Below the pieces are notes generated by a model. It was not told the origin of the DNA, did not search any database, and was given only the letters and a program-made list of their open reading frames with translations. A stretch of DNA of 13,909 nucleotides. Origin: Methanolinea sp. (GTDB taxonomy: Archaea > Halobacteriota > Methanomicrobia > Methanomicrobiales > Methanospirillaceae). The translations under genes were made by a program, and so were the position numbers. Below are positions 1 through 7,681 of the stretch, piece by piece (position 1 is the stretch's first letter; each line of letters opens with the position of its first letter). Where the stretch lies: the NCBI GenBank assembly GCA_013331225.1, contig DUGV01000282.1, forward strand, positions 1 to 13,909. Direction: 5' to 3'.

Positions 1-673
1 TCCCGGCAATGATCAGGTTGGTCTGGCCAAAGTTGTAGGCATAGAGGATAAGATACCCGAGCCCCTGCGAGATGCCCGGCAGCCACTCCGCGGCGACGAC
101 ACACATCCAGGCGATCCCGAACCCCACGCGAAGGCCGGTCCAGATGGTGGGGGCGGCGCCGGGGAGCACGACCTTTGTCATGATCTGCTGTTCCTTCGCC
201 CCAAGCGTGGTCGCGACCTCGAGCCATGTCTTCTTCACCGATTTCACGCCATCGACAGTGTTCAGGAGTATCGGGAAGAATGCACCTATGAAGATGATGA
301 AGACAATGGAAGTGAGCCCGATCTTGAACCAGGCGAGTGCGAGAGGGACCCAGGCAAGTGGGGGAATTGGCCTGAGCAGCTCGATTGTTGAATCAAAGAA
401 GTCGTTGAGGAATGCCGACCTTCCCATCAGGATGCCGATCGGTATCGCCACGACTGCGGCGACAAGGAAACCAAGGCCCACGCGCTGGATACTGATAAGT
501 GCATTCTCCACCATGCTCCCGGTCCCAAGCGTATATTCGGGGCTGAACGGGTGCAGGAGGATGGGGATTACGGTCTCAAGGGACGGGACGATAAAGGGAT
601 TGTTGACAACCCACGACGCAACCTCCCACCCAATGACAAGGAGAATGGGGAGGAGGAACCGGAGATACCTCAT
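1..673 (-). CDS. NitT/TauT-type ABC transporter permease (partial, C-terminus beyond window)
   Basis: This is the membrane-spanning permease of an ABC importer of the SsuC/TauC (nitrate, sulfonate, taurine) group, acting in the cytoplasmic membrane with the binding protein encoded just upstream. The gene runs off the left edge after about 224 residues, and the family is usually 250-270, so little is missing. Translation on the minus strand begins MRYLRFLLPILLVIGWEV, a first membrane helix. Further hydrophobic segments follow, with the cytoplasmic EAA-loop pattern near residues 155-185 (LEVATTLGAKEQQIM then LPGAAPTIWTGLRVG), which contacts the ATPase. The ATG at 673 lies 12 nt after the stop of the binding-protein gene and is preceded by GGGG, so the two are co-transcribed. 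The ATPase gene is probably further left, outside the window. The substrate cannot be read from the sequence. Confidence 0.93.
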   Translation of the reverse strand, partial: MRYLRFLLPILLVIGWEVASWVVNNPFIVPSLETVIPILLHPFSPEYTLGTGSMVENALISIQRVGLGFLVAAVVAIPIGILMGRSAFLNDFFDSTIELLRPIPPLAWVPLALAWFKIGLTSIVFIIFIGAFFPILLNTVDGVKSVKKTWLEVATTLGAKEQQIMTKVVLPGAAPTIWTGLRVGFGIAWMCVVAAEWLPGISQGLGYLILYAYNFGQTNLIIAG

Positions 674-685
674 TGTCCCCTAAGG

Positions 686-1921
686 TTATCCTTCCTTTAT
701 TGATAAACCACTTGTTTCGAGGGAGTACCGGATCATGACGTCCTGGATTGATCCCTTTCCGGGAGCCGCGATCCTGAGCGGCTTTCCGGCCGCAGAGCGC
801 TCCTTTGCCCATGCAACGAAGCTGTTCCAGTCATTGGCAGGAGAGTCCTCGGTCACCACGACTCCGGAGCCCTCTGAATTGATGGACATGATGATCTTGA
901 CAGGGGTGCCCTTGTCGGCCGCGGAGATTGCAGGCGGGTTTCCGACCAGTGCATACTGGATATTATCAGTTGCCATCAACTGCATCAGCTGCGGGCCTGC
1001 ATCACCCGATATCAGCTTGATCTCAGCAACTTTTTCTCCGTTGACTATGAAGTCGGCGATATCCGGCCTGGATGCGGCGGTATCCCTGGGTTTGATGGCG
1101 ATGCCGTATGTATCGTTGAAGTACTCCCACTTCTTGATGGCCACGAACAGGGCCGCGTGGTGGTCAGACATCAGGTAACCGATTCCAACCGATCCCTTCA
1201 CGGGTGTGGGTGTGGTAATCTTCCCGGCGCCGATCATGGACTGTGCCGCATTGTATGGCGCCGTGTCAAAGAGAATGGTCTTTGAATCAGCGTCAGAGGA
1301 GGCCTTCAGGGAACCGGTGAGAACCTCCAGCTCTCTCAATGCATGGACGAATTCGATATTTGAGTCCATCCACTTGTCGGTCGGGTCATTCACGAACTTC
1401 ACCGTGGGGAAGGCGCGCTTCAGCACGTCTACCGATGAGACCGAGATCTCTCCGTAGGTAAAGTTGCCTTTCCCTGCAAGCCAGTCCGCCACGATCTCGG
1501 CACTCTCCTCGGGGTGCTCTTCAAGGTACTGGGTGGCGAGGATCATCGATGCAGTCAGGGCATTGGTGAGGTCAGGATTTTGGGCGATCACCTTCTGGTT
1601 GGCGGTGAATACACAGCATGGGTGGTCCTTCCACTTGCCCTGGGGAGGCAGGTCGCCGGAATACAGAAGGATCTTTCCGATCCCTGCCATGGGCGGGACC
1701 TCGACAAAGGGCTGCCAGGCGATATAGCCGTCGATCTGGTCCGTCCCAAGCAGAGTGGGCATAGGCCCGGTCCCCTTGGTGTACGTGACGATTACATCGC
1801 CACCTGAAGGGGAAACGGTGGGGGTGGGAGTCCCCTGGGGCTGGGTAGGTGTGATGCAGCCTGCGATCAGGGCCGCACAGAGTATGACACCGATGATTGC
1901 ACACACATGCGAATACTTCAT
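686..1921 (-). CDS. NitT/TauT-type ABC substrate-binding lipoprotein with swapped lobe order
   Basis: This is an extracellular solute-binding lipoprotein of the SsuA/TauA-like group. It starts with a signal peptide ending in the lipobox LIAGC, so Cys-24 (numbered from the upstream GTG at 1927) would be lipidated; a Thr/Pro-rich linker follows. Residues about 44-207 are the half that normally forms lobe 2: GPMPTLLGTDQIDGYIAWQP, then KDHPCCVFTAN, then the helical C-terminal part. A second Thr/Pro linker (residues about 234-246) leads into the half normally found first: GYLMSDHHAALFVAIK, LMQLMATDNIQYALVG, GTPVKIIM and GKGSIQDVMIRY. The protein stops right after the hinge segment GLSIKEG. The lobe order is therefore reversed, although length (411 aa) and reading frame are normal. 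The ATG at 1921 gives MKYSH and a standard signal peptide; a GTG at 1927 is the alternative start. The permease follows by 12 nt. Family assignment is firm; the ligand is unknown. Confidence 0.9.
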   Translation of the reverse strand: MKYSHVCAIIGVILCAALIAGCITPTQPQGTPTPTVSPSGGDVIVTYTKGTGPMPTLLGTDQIDGYIAWQPFVEVPPMAGIGKILLYSGDLPPQGKWKDHPCCVFTANQKVIAQNPDLTNALTASMILATQYLEEHPEESAEIVADWLAGKGNFTYGEISVSSVDVLKRAFPTVKFVNDPTDKWMDSNIEFVHALRELEVLTGSLKASSDADSKTILFDTAPYNAAQSMIGAGKITTPTPVKGSVGIGYLMSDHHAALFVAIKKWEYFNDTYGIAIKPRDTAASRPDIADFIVNGEKVAEIKLISGDAGPQLMQLMATDNIQYALVGNPPAISAADKGTPVKIIMSINSEGSGVVVTEDSPANDWNSFVAWAKERSAAGKPLRIAAPGKGSIQDVMIRYSLETSGLSIKEG

Positions 1922-2110
1922 GCACACACTGTTCTCATATGCACAAATAAATTCTCCGAAAGATGACTATTTACTGTCTATTTGTAGCAAAAATTTGAGA
2001 TTAATAGTATTATTGGGTTAAATATTGTGACAAGGAGAGATCATATCCGGTGCAAATGGACAAAAAGGTTATACCACGGGAACTCCCAAACTCACATTCC
2101 AGGAACTCCC
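1922..2110. promoter_or_regulatory. AT-rich divergent promoter region between ABC genes and HTH regulator
   Basis: This spacer separates the leftward ABC operon from the rightward regulator and must hold promoters for both. It is much more AT-rich than its surroundings between 1945 and 2027. A TATA-like TTAAATATT lies at 2018-2026 for rightward transcription. For leftward transcription I see only weak AT stretches. The ten bases GGAACTCCCA occur twice in the same orientation, at 2079-2088 and 2102-2111, 23 bp apart, and the second copy touches the regulator's start codon. They could be operator half-sites, but this is inference only. Confidence 0.4.
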
Positions 2111-2641
2111 ATGCAAAGAGACCCGGTCGACAGGCTCGTGAATGCAGCACTCATCTCTGACGATGAGTTCGTGCATGCCCTCCGCGAGGTCATGCAGCGT
2201 GACCTGAGGATAAGCGTCAGGGAGCTTGCCGAAAAGAGCGGGGTCGCTCCGAGCTCCCTCTACAAGATGCTGCATGGAAAGAGGTCTCCGAATCTCACCA
2301 CGCTGCGTGCGATCGTCCAGGCAATGAGGAGGATCACCCTCTCTTCCGAGGGGGAGTTTATCGGCCTGATCGCGGCACGGCCTGTTCTCGACGTGATACT
2401 GGAGCGGAATGCCGAAGTCGATGGCAGGAAGGTTAGAATCCGCGAGTATCCGGTCCACACAATGGAAGAGGCCATCGTCGCCGCGGTCAGGGCCGAACGG
2501 GAGGGGGCGGTAGCCATTGTCTGCGCACCCATCGTCAGCAGCGTCATCGAGCAGCTGGTGAAGGTACCGGTCGCCACGATCATCCCTCGTGAATCAGTCC
2601 AGAGGGCAATTGAACTTGCGGCCCGGAAAGCGTGGCTTTAA
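2111..2641 (+). CDS. HTH (Cro/C1-type) transcriptional regulator with C-terminal putative sensor domain
   Basis: This is a likely DNA-binding regulator of 176 aa. Residues about 34-72 (ISVRELAEKSGVAPSSLYKM, then a short turn and LTTLRAIVQAM) form a Cro/C1-type helix-turn-helix. The second half (about 105-172) alternates strands and helices, with HTMEEAIVAAVRAEREGAVA and VCAPIVSSVIEQLVKVPVAT. This resembles small Rossmann-like ligand-sensing domains, such as the PrpR N-terminal type, but that likeness is only by eye. The ATG at 2111 has AGGA 7 nt upstream. An in-frame GTG at 2027 would add 28 residues that do not look like protein, so I reject it. The gene is divergent from the ABC operon, which makes that operon and itself the natural targets. 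A downstream role in the argH operon is also possible, since argH begins only 43 bp later. Confidence 0.83.
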   Translation: MQRDPVDRLVNAALISDDEFVHALREVMQRDLRISVRELAEKSGVAPSSLYKMLHGKRSPNLTTLRAIVQAMRRITLSSEGEFIGLIAARPVLDVILERNAEVDGRKVRIREYPVHTMEEAIVAAVRAEREGAVAIVCAPIVSSVIEQLVKVPVATIIPRESVQRAIELAARKAWL

Positions 2642-2660
2642 TCTCATTCCAGCGTCCTAG

Positions 2661-2666
2661 TTATAC
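2661..2666 (+). promoter_or_regulatory. Possible TATA element for argH
   Basis: TTATAC lies 24 bp before the argH ATG in the 43-bp spacer after the regulator gene. That distance would put the transcript start at or next to the start codon. No clear Shine-Dalgarno sequence precedes the ATG, which fits a leaderless message. Read-through from the regulator gene is the alternative. Confidence 0.3.
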
Positions 2667-2684
2667 GCGAGGTTATGGTTTAGG

Positions 2685-4166
2685 ATGGAGCAGGACGTGG
2701 TGCGCAGGGGACGGCTCACCGGTGAGCGTTCAGGAGAGATGATGCATTTTCTCTCTTCAATGGGTGCGGATCGTTGCATCGCCGATGCAGACATCCTGGT
2801 AGACATCGCACATGTGCTGATGCTCTCCCGGCAGAAGATTATTGGAAAGGAGCAGGCGGGAAGACTACTGGAAACACTCCTGGAGCTGTATGAAAATGGG
2901 ATCCCTGAAGCGGCCTTCGACGACCGGTTCGAGGATATCCATGCGGGCATCGAGACCCTCCTCATCGCCACTATCGGCGAGGATGCAGGGGGAAGGCTGC
3001 ACATAGGGCGATCGAGGAACGACGAGGTGGCGACCTGCATCCGGCTTCGCGTGAGGGATGACCTCGTACGCCAGCTCTCCATCCTCATCCGTATGAGGGA
3101 GGTGCTGCTTGACCTTGCCGGGGAGCACATAGAGTCTGTCATGCCTGGGTTCACCCACCTTCAGCACGCCCAGCCTACCACGCTTGCGCACCACCTTCTC
3201 GCCCACGAGGCAGCGTTTGCAAGGGATTACCAGAGGCTTTCCGGGGCGCTCTCACGGGTTGACTGGTGCCCGCTCGGTTCCGCCGCTTTTGCCTCCACGA
3301 GTTACCCGGTCCAGAGAGAATTTGTCGCCGGGCTCCTCGGTTTCCAGGGAGTGCTCGAGAATACCATGGATGCCGTTTCCTCGCGCGACTTTGCCCTGGA
3401 GGTACTCTCCTGCCTCTCTATCATGATGACCCATGCAAGCCGGGTCTGCGAGGAGCTGGTGGTGTGGAGCTCAGGCTTTGCCAGGTTCGTGGAGCTCGAT
3501 GACGCCTTCTGCTCCACGAGCTCCATCATGCCGCAGAAAAAGAACCCCGATACGGCAGAGGTGATGCGGGCCAAGGCCGCATCGGTCCTTGGCTCTGCCA
3601 CTGCATCCTTCGCAATCGTCAAGGGACTTCCTTTGAGTTACAACCGAGACCTGCAGGAACTCAACCCACACCTCTGGAGAGGGATACGGGACGCAAAGCA
3701 CAGCACCCGGCTCCTCATCGACATGCTCTCTTCTGCCACATTCAATACTGCCGTGATGGCAGGCGAAGCCGGAAAAGGCTTCTCCACCGCAACGGACGTC
3801 GCAGACATGCTGGTCCAGTCGCACGGGTTCGCCTTTCGGACGGCGCATACCCTTGTGGGAAAGGCCATCCAGAAGGGGGCTCTCGATATCCCTGCACTTG
3901 ACCAGGCGGCCGAGGAGATGGGAATTCAGCCCCCCTCGAAGATGGGGATCAGGGATGAAGAAATTGCCGCAGCGCTCGACGTGCGGGCCTGCATCGAACG
4001 GCGGAGGGCTCCTGGAAGTCCCTCGCCGTTCGCAGTCAGGATCTCTCTCTCTTCGAGGAGGACTGCACTCCACGAAGATCTCCGGTCACTCGAAGAAAGA
4101 ATGGCGCATTATGCTGAATCCGTCCGCCGCCTTATCAGCGATGCGAAGAAAGAGGTAGGGAAATGA
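2685..4166 (+). CDS. argH: Argininosuccinate lyase
   Basis: The enzyme splits argininosuccinate into arginine and fumarate, the last step of arginine synthesis, in the cytosol as a homotetramer. At 493 aa it is slightly longer than the usual 450-490. The family hallmarks are present in order: GRLHIGRSRNDEVAT (about 103-117), MPGFTHLQHAQPTTLAHH (153-170), whose His-161 matches the catalytic histidine of the superfamily, GSAAFASTSYPVQRE (198-212), and the signature loop SSIMPQKKNP (279-288), which carries the catalytic serine. The last 80 residues are less conserved, as is usual. The ATG at 2685 gives the normal N-terminus (RGRLTGER). The gene overlaps gatD by 4 nt (ATGA), so the two are translationally coupled. 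No active-site residue appears to be missing. Confidence 0.97.
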   Translation: MEQDVVRRGRLTGERSGEMMHFLSSMGADRCIADADILVDIAHVLMLSRQKIIGKEQAGRLLETLLELYENGIPEAAFDDRFEDIHAGIETLLIATIGEDAGGRLHIGRSRNDEVATCIRLRVRDDLVRQLSILIRMREVLLDLAGEHIESVMPGFTHLQHAQPTTLAHHLLAHEAAFARDYQRLSGALSRVDWCPLGSAAFASTSYPVQREFVAGLLGFQGVLENTMDAVSSRDFALEVLSCLSIMMTHASRVCEELVVWSSGFARFVELDDAFCSTSSIMPQKKNPDTAEVMRAKAASVLGSATASFAIVKGLPLSYNRDLQELNPHLWRGIRDAKHSTRLLIDMLSSATFNTAVMAGEAGKGFSTATDVADMLVQSHGFAFRTAHTLVGKAIQKGALDIPALDQAAEEMGIQPPSKMGIRDEEIAAALDVRACIERRRAPGSPSPFAVRISLSSRRTALHEDLRSLEERMAHYAESVRRLISDAKKEVGK

Positions 4167-5398
4167 GCGGCTTTCTTCCCGGCGACCTCGTGAATTGCAC
4201 TGTCGGCGGCACCGGGCGGAGAGGGACCTATATTACCGACCGGGACGGCATGGCGGTCCTGAAGATGGACAGCGGGTACAATATAGGGGTTTTTCCCGGG
4301 GACTGCACGCTCATAGAGCGCCCTTCTCCCCTGAGGGTTGAGAGAGCCGAGGTTGAGCAGGATCCGTCGCTTCCCCTCATCTCGATCGTCTCCACAGGGG
4401 GAACGATCGCAAGCAGGATAGATTACCGGACCGGGGCGGTGACGAGCCAGTTCGATGCCGCGGACATCCTTCGCGCGATCCCGGGACTCAGCGCGATCGC
4501 CAGGTGCCGGACAAGGAAGCTCTACACCATCCTCTCCGAGAACATGACTCCTTCGATTTGGCAGGAACTGGCAAGGGCCGTGTACGAGGAGATACAGGAC
4601 GGGGCACGGGGGGTCATCGTCACCCACGGCACCGACACCATGGCCTATTCGGCGGCCGCGCTGAGCTTCATGCTCGATACTCCCGTGCCGGTGGTCTTCG
4701 TAGGCTCGCAGAGATCGGCGGACCGCCCCAGCTCGGACAACGTGATGAATGCGCTCTGCAGTGCGAGCACTGCGGTCGGAGACCTCGGGGAGGTGGCAGT
4801 AGTGATGCACGAGACTACGAGCGATGACCGCTGCGCCATCCACCGCGGGACCAGGGTCAGGAAAATGCACACCTCACGGCGCGATGCGTTCCAGAGCATC
4901 GGGACCCCTCCCCTGGGATTCGTGGACTACCCGTCGCTCGAAGTGAAACTCTCCCCAGGTGCGGTGAGGAGGGGTGCCTGCGAGCCTGCGCTCCATGACC
5001 GGCTCGAACCGTCGTGCGGTCTCATCTCATTTTTCCCCGGGATGTCACCTGACCTGATCAGCTCGTGTGCGGATGTAAAAGGGCTCGTGATTGCCGGGAG
5101 CGGGCTCGGCCACGTCAGCACCTCCCTCATCCCCGCGATACGGGAGCTGATCGACCAGGGCACGCTCGTCGTGATGACATCCCAGTGTCTCCACGGCAGG
5201 GTGTGTGACCGCGTCTACGACACAGGGAGAGACCTGATCAGGATAGGCGTGGTTGAGGGGGAGGACATGCTTCCCGAGACAGCGCTTGTAAAGATGATGT
5301 GGGTGCTCGGGAACGAGCCGGATGCTGAGAGAGCACGCTGCATGATGCAGGAGAACCAGAAAGGCGAGTATACACGGAGGTCGCTGCATGGATTATAA
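4163..5398 (+). CDS. gatD: Glutamyl-tRNA(Gln) amidotransferase subunit D
   Basis: GatD is the amide-donor half of the archaea-specific GatDE enzyme: it releases ammonia from glutamine or asparagine, and GatE uses the ammonia to turn Glu-tRNA(Gln) into Gln-tRNA(Gln). The first 55 or so residues form the small GatD N-terminal barrel. The rest is an L-asparaginase I-like domain with STGGTIASR (77-85) and THGTDTMAYS (154-163). Thr-81, Thr-157, Asp-158 and Lys-234 occupy the positions of the known catalytic residues of the Methanothermobacter protein at a constant offset of 20, so the active site looks complete. At 411 aa it is slightly shorter than the usual 420-440. It overlaps argH by 4 nt and gatE by 11 nt, which fits stoichiometric production of the complex. 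Confidence 0.97.
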   Translation: MSGFLPGDLVNCTVGGTGRRGTYITDRDGMAVLKMDSGYNIGVFPGDCTLIERPSPLRVERAEVEQDPSLPLISIVSTGGTIASRIDYRTGAVTSQFDAADILRAIPGLSAIARCRTRKLYTILSENMTPSIWQELARAVYEEIQDGARGVIVTHGTDTMAYSAAALSFMLDTPVPVVFVGSQRSADRPSSDNVMNALCSASTAVGDLGEVAVVMHETTSDDRCAIHRGTRVRKMHTSRRDAFQSIGTPPLGFVDYPSLEVKLSPGAVRRGACEPALHDRLEPSCGLISFFPGMSPDLISSCADVKGLVIAGSGLGHVSTSLIPAIRELIDQGTLVVMTSQCLHGRVCDRVYDTGRDLIRIGVVEGEDMLPETALVKMMWVLGNEPDAERARCMMQENQKGEYTRRSLHGL

Positions 5399-7256
5399 TG
5401 CCCTTGGTCTCGTTGCCGGGATCGAGATCCACCAGCAGCTGAACACGAGGGAGAAACTCTTCTGCAGGTGCCCGACTTTGCTTCGACCGTTCGAGGAGCA
5501 TGACGGCGAGTTCTCGCGTTACCTACGTGCGACCGAGAGCGAACTCGGGGAGATTGACCGGGCGGCGCGCGAAGAGATGAAGAATTTCCGGCGGTTTCTC
5601 TATTACACCTACGACAGCACGTGCCTCGTAGAGAATGACGAGGAGCCGCCCGCACCCCTCAACCCCGAGGCACTCGCAACCTGCCTCCAGATTGCAAAGA
5701 TGTTCGGGATGGCCCCGATACCACAGGTGCACACTATGCGGAAGCTCGTCATCGACGGCTCCAACACCAGCGGCTTCCAGCGGACTGCACTGGTTGCCGT
5801 GAACGGAACGCTTCCGAACGGGGGGACCATAGAGACGATCTGCATAGAGGAGGAGGCTGCCCAGCGGGTAAAGGACGAGGTCTTCTCCCTTGACCGCCTC
5901 GGTATCCCCCTGGTGGAGATTACCACTTCACCCTGCATGCACACGCCCGAAGAGGTACAGGAGATTGCCGAGTACCTGGGAATGGTGCTCCGCTCAACGG
6001 GGAAAGTGAAGCGGGGCCTGGGGACGATCCGGCAGGATATCAACATCTCGATCAGCGGCGGCGCCCGCGTAGAGATCAAAGGCGTCCAGGAACTGGACCT
6101 CATCGCAGAGGTGGTTCGGAGGGAAGTGGAGAGGCAGGAGCGGCTCCTCTCCATCAGGGACCGCCTGAAAGAACGCGGCGCTTCTGTTTCGGGGACTCCT
6201 GTGGATGTCACGGAGATCTTTTCCCACACTGGGTCAGGGATCCTGAAGAAGGCCTCCCGGATCATGGCCGTCACCCTCGCCGGGTTTGCCGGCCTTGTCG
6301 GGGATGAGATCCAGCCGGCCAGGAGGCTTGGGAGCGAGCTCTCGGACTATGCAAAGAAGTGCGGGGTGGGTGGCATCTTCCACACCGACGAGCTTCCTGC
6401 CTACGGCGTGAACGCAGAAGAAGTGACCGCGCTTCGGGATATGGTCGGTGCAGGAGAGTCGGACTGCATCGTCATCGTGGCAGGAACCCCCCGACAGGCC
6501 GGGTGCGCCTGCCAGCAGGTCATCCGAAGGGCGGAACTGGCCCTTCTCGGGGTCCCCGAAGAGACGAGAAAGATGCTTGAGGGGGGAAGCACCTCGTACA
6601 TGCGGCCGCTGCCCGGGGCCGCGAGGATGTACCCCGAGACCGACGTGCTCCCCGTTACAATCTCCCCTGAATACTGGGAGGATATCCCCCGTGTCGAGCT
6701 CCTGCAGGCAAAGGCGGAGAGGTATATGACGGCGCATGGCCTCGATGCGGCGGTGGCAAAGCAGGTGGCATACTCCGAGCACCTCCCCCTATATGAGAGG
6801 TCTGTGGGGCTCGGCATCCCCGCCACGCTCTCTGCCAGGACTCTCATTGCAACCTTGAAGGAACTCTCGCGGGATGGGCTCGATATCCGCCCACTCGTGG
6901 CCGATTGCGATGCGGCTGGCAACGCGGTGATGCCGGCAGTCCTGCAGGTGCTGAAAGGGGTCGTGGAAGAACGAGTGGGCAAGGAGGCGATCCCCGACGT
7001 CCTCAGAAGGATCGTCCAGGGAGAATCCGCAGAGACAGCCATGCAGGCTGTCGAGGCGACGGTTGCAGGGACCGACCTCGACGCCCTCGCAAGACGCATC
7101 GTATCCGAGAGGATGACGTTTGTGAGTGAGAAGGGCATGGGCGCCCTTGGTCCCCTGATGGGAGTGATGATGAAGGAAGTGGGGGGCGCGGTGGACGGCA
7201 AAAAAGTCTCCCAGGTGTTGAAAGCCGCGCTAGACCAGGCACTTTCAGGCAGGTGA
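5388..7256 (+). CDS. gatE: Glutamyl-tRNA(Gln) amidotransferase subunit E
   Basis: GatE activates the Glu of mis-acylated Glu-tRNA(Gln) with ATP and amidates it with ammonia from GatD; it is a cytosolic partner of GatD. The 622 residues read as the GatB-like cradle (about 1-270) with GIEIHQQLNTREKLFCRCP (11-29) and RQDINISISGGARVEIKG (215-232), then the AspRS-like (GAD) insertion (about 275-410, KKCGVGGIFHTDELPAYG), a helical region, and a YqeY-like tail that binds the tRNA (about 490-622, ending near GPLMGVMMKEVGGAVDGK). The length is normal for archaeal GatE and no frameshift is seen. The ATG at 5388 lies inside the end of gatD. No glutaminyl-tRNA synthetase is visible in the window, as expected for an organism that relies on this route. 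Confidence 0.97.
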   Translation: MDYNALGLVAGIEIHQQLNTREKLFCRCPTLLRPFEEHDGEFSRYLRATESELGEIDRAAREEMKNFRRFLYYTYDSTCLVENDEEPPAPLNPEALATCLQIAKMFGMAPIPQVHTMRKLVIDGSNTSGFQRTALVAVNGTLPNGGTIETICIEEEAAQRVKDEVFSLDRLGIPLVEITTSPCMHTPEEVQEIAEYLGMVLRSTGKVKRGLGTIRQDINISISGGARVEIKGVQELDLIAEVVRREVERQERLLSIRDRLKERGASVSGTPVDVTEIFSHTGSGILKKASRIMAVTLAGFAGLVGDEIQPARRLGSELSDYAKKCGVGGIFHTDELPAYGVNAEEVTALRDMVGAGESDCIVIVAGTPRQAGCACQQVIRRAELALLGVPEETRKMLEGGSTSYMRPLPGAARMYPETDVLPVTISPEYWEDIPRVELLQAKAERYMTAHGLDAAVAKQVAYSEHLPLYERSVGLGIPATLSARTLIATLKELSRDGLDIRPLVADCDAAGNAVMPAVLQVLKGVVEERVGKEAIPDVLRRIVQGESAETAMQAVEATVAGTDLDALARRIVSERMTFVSEKGMGALGPLMGVMMKEVGGAVDGKKVSQVLKAALDQALSGR

Positions 7257-7285
7257 CCTCTCATTCCGCACGGGAGAGGTCCAAA

Positions 7286-7319
7286 GTATTAAAAGACCAC
7301 ATCGCAAACAAATTAAGGA
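7286..7319 (+). promoter_or_regulatory. Putative TATA element and Shine-Dalgarno for the RGG-tail gene
   Basis: A TATA-like GTATTAAAA lies at 7286-7294, and a strong Shine-Dalgarno AAGGAG at 7314-7319 sits 8 nt before the ATG at 7328. The Shine-Dalgarno decides the start codon against an upstream in-frame candidate at 7253. The TATA call is tentative, but a separate promoter would fit the 71-bp gap after gatE. Confidence 0.45.
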
Positions 7320-7327
7320 GTTTGCCT

Positions 7328-7657
7328 ATGGGAAAAACAGGATCCGTACAATGGACGCAGGTGAAAGGCGTTAAGGGGCAGATACGCCTGGTGCCAAAGT
7401 CTGAGGGTGAATTGAAGAAACCGGGGCCGAACCAGCGGTTCAAGGCGGGAGCCTCGCTCCGGAAGCTCGAGCAGTTGACCGGCGAAGGGCAGGGAGGTTT
7501 CCGCGGTGGCCGTGGAGGACGCGGTGGCCGTGGAGGACGCGGCGGGCGCGGCGGGCGCTCTTCAGAGTCCGGTCCGCAGGCAAACCCCATGGTCAGGAAA
7601 GCCATGCGGAGGCCCAAGGTCTCGGTGCTCGGCGCCAAGCAGAAATCTGGCAGATAA
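7328..7657 (+). CDS. Small basic DUF5350-like protein with RGG-repeat tail, putative RNA binding
   Basis: This is a 109-residue, strongly basic protein. The first 40 residues (MGKTGSVQWTQVKGVKGQIR and then KKPGPNQRF) resemble the small DUF5350 family of methanogens, recalled by eye and not checked. Residues about 56-77 form an uninterrupted run of Arg-Gly-Gly units, after which comes a Lys/Arg-rich end with MVRKAMRRPKVSVLG. RGG boxes commonly bind RNA or single-stranded nucleic acid, so RNA binding is the reasonable inference; the exact function is unknown. The AAGGAG Shine-Dalgarno 8 nt upstream fixes the ATG at 7328. The gene sits alone between gatE and a T-run terminator, which suggests a monocistronic and possibly abundant message. 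Confidence 0.85.
   Translation: MGKTGSVQWTQVKGVKGQIRLVPKSEGELKKPGPNQRFKAGASLRKLEQLTGEGQGGFRGGRGGRGGRGGRGGRGGRSSESGPQANPMVRKAMRRPKVSVLGAKQKSGR
7502..7558 (+). repeat. Tandem DNA repeat encoding the RGG tail
   Basis: Two perfect 18-bp units (CGCGGTGGCCGTGGAGGA at 7502-7519 and 7520-7537) are followed by two perfect 9-bp units (CGCGGCGGG at 7538-7546 and 7547-7555) and a final CGC. All units are multiples of 9 bp, so changes in copy number keep the reading frame. The array lies wholly inside the small RGG-tail gene. Confidence 0.93.
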
Positions 7658-7681
7658 CCACAATATATCTCCGATTCTCAA

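Noticed and set aside
72..683. 203-codon plus-strand open frame
   Set aside because: It is antisense to the permease, whose minus-strand translation has clear membrane helices and the EAA loop; this frame shows no protein-like features.
2027..2110. Upstream GTG start for the HTH regulator
   Set aside because: The extra 28 residues are not protein-like and overlap the AT-rich promoter region; the ATG at 2111 has a better ribosome site.
4109..4870. 253-codon minus-strand open frame across the argH-gatD junction
   Set aside because: It lies antisense to two well-recognised enzymes. Long antisense frames are expected in GC-rich coding DNA, and the product is rich in Arg, His and Pro without a fold.
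6401..7264. 287-codon minus-strand open frame inside gatE
   Set aside because: It is a Ser/Arg-rich shadow of the gatE frame with no recognisable domain.
7502..7558. Short repeats considered as a CRISPR-like array
   Set aside because: Units are contiguous without spacers, are multiples of 9 bp, and encode the RGG tail in frame.
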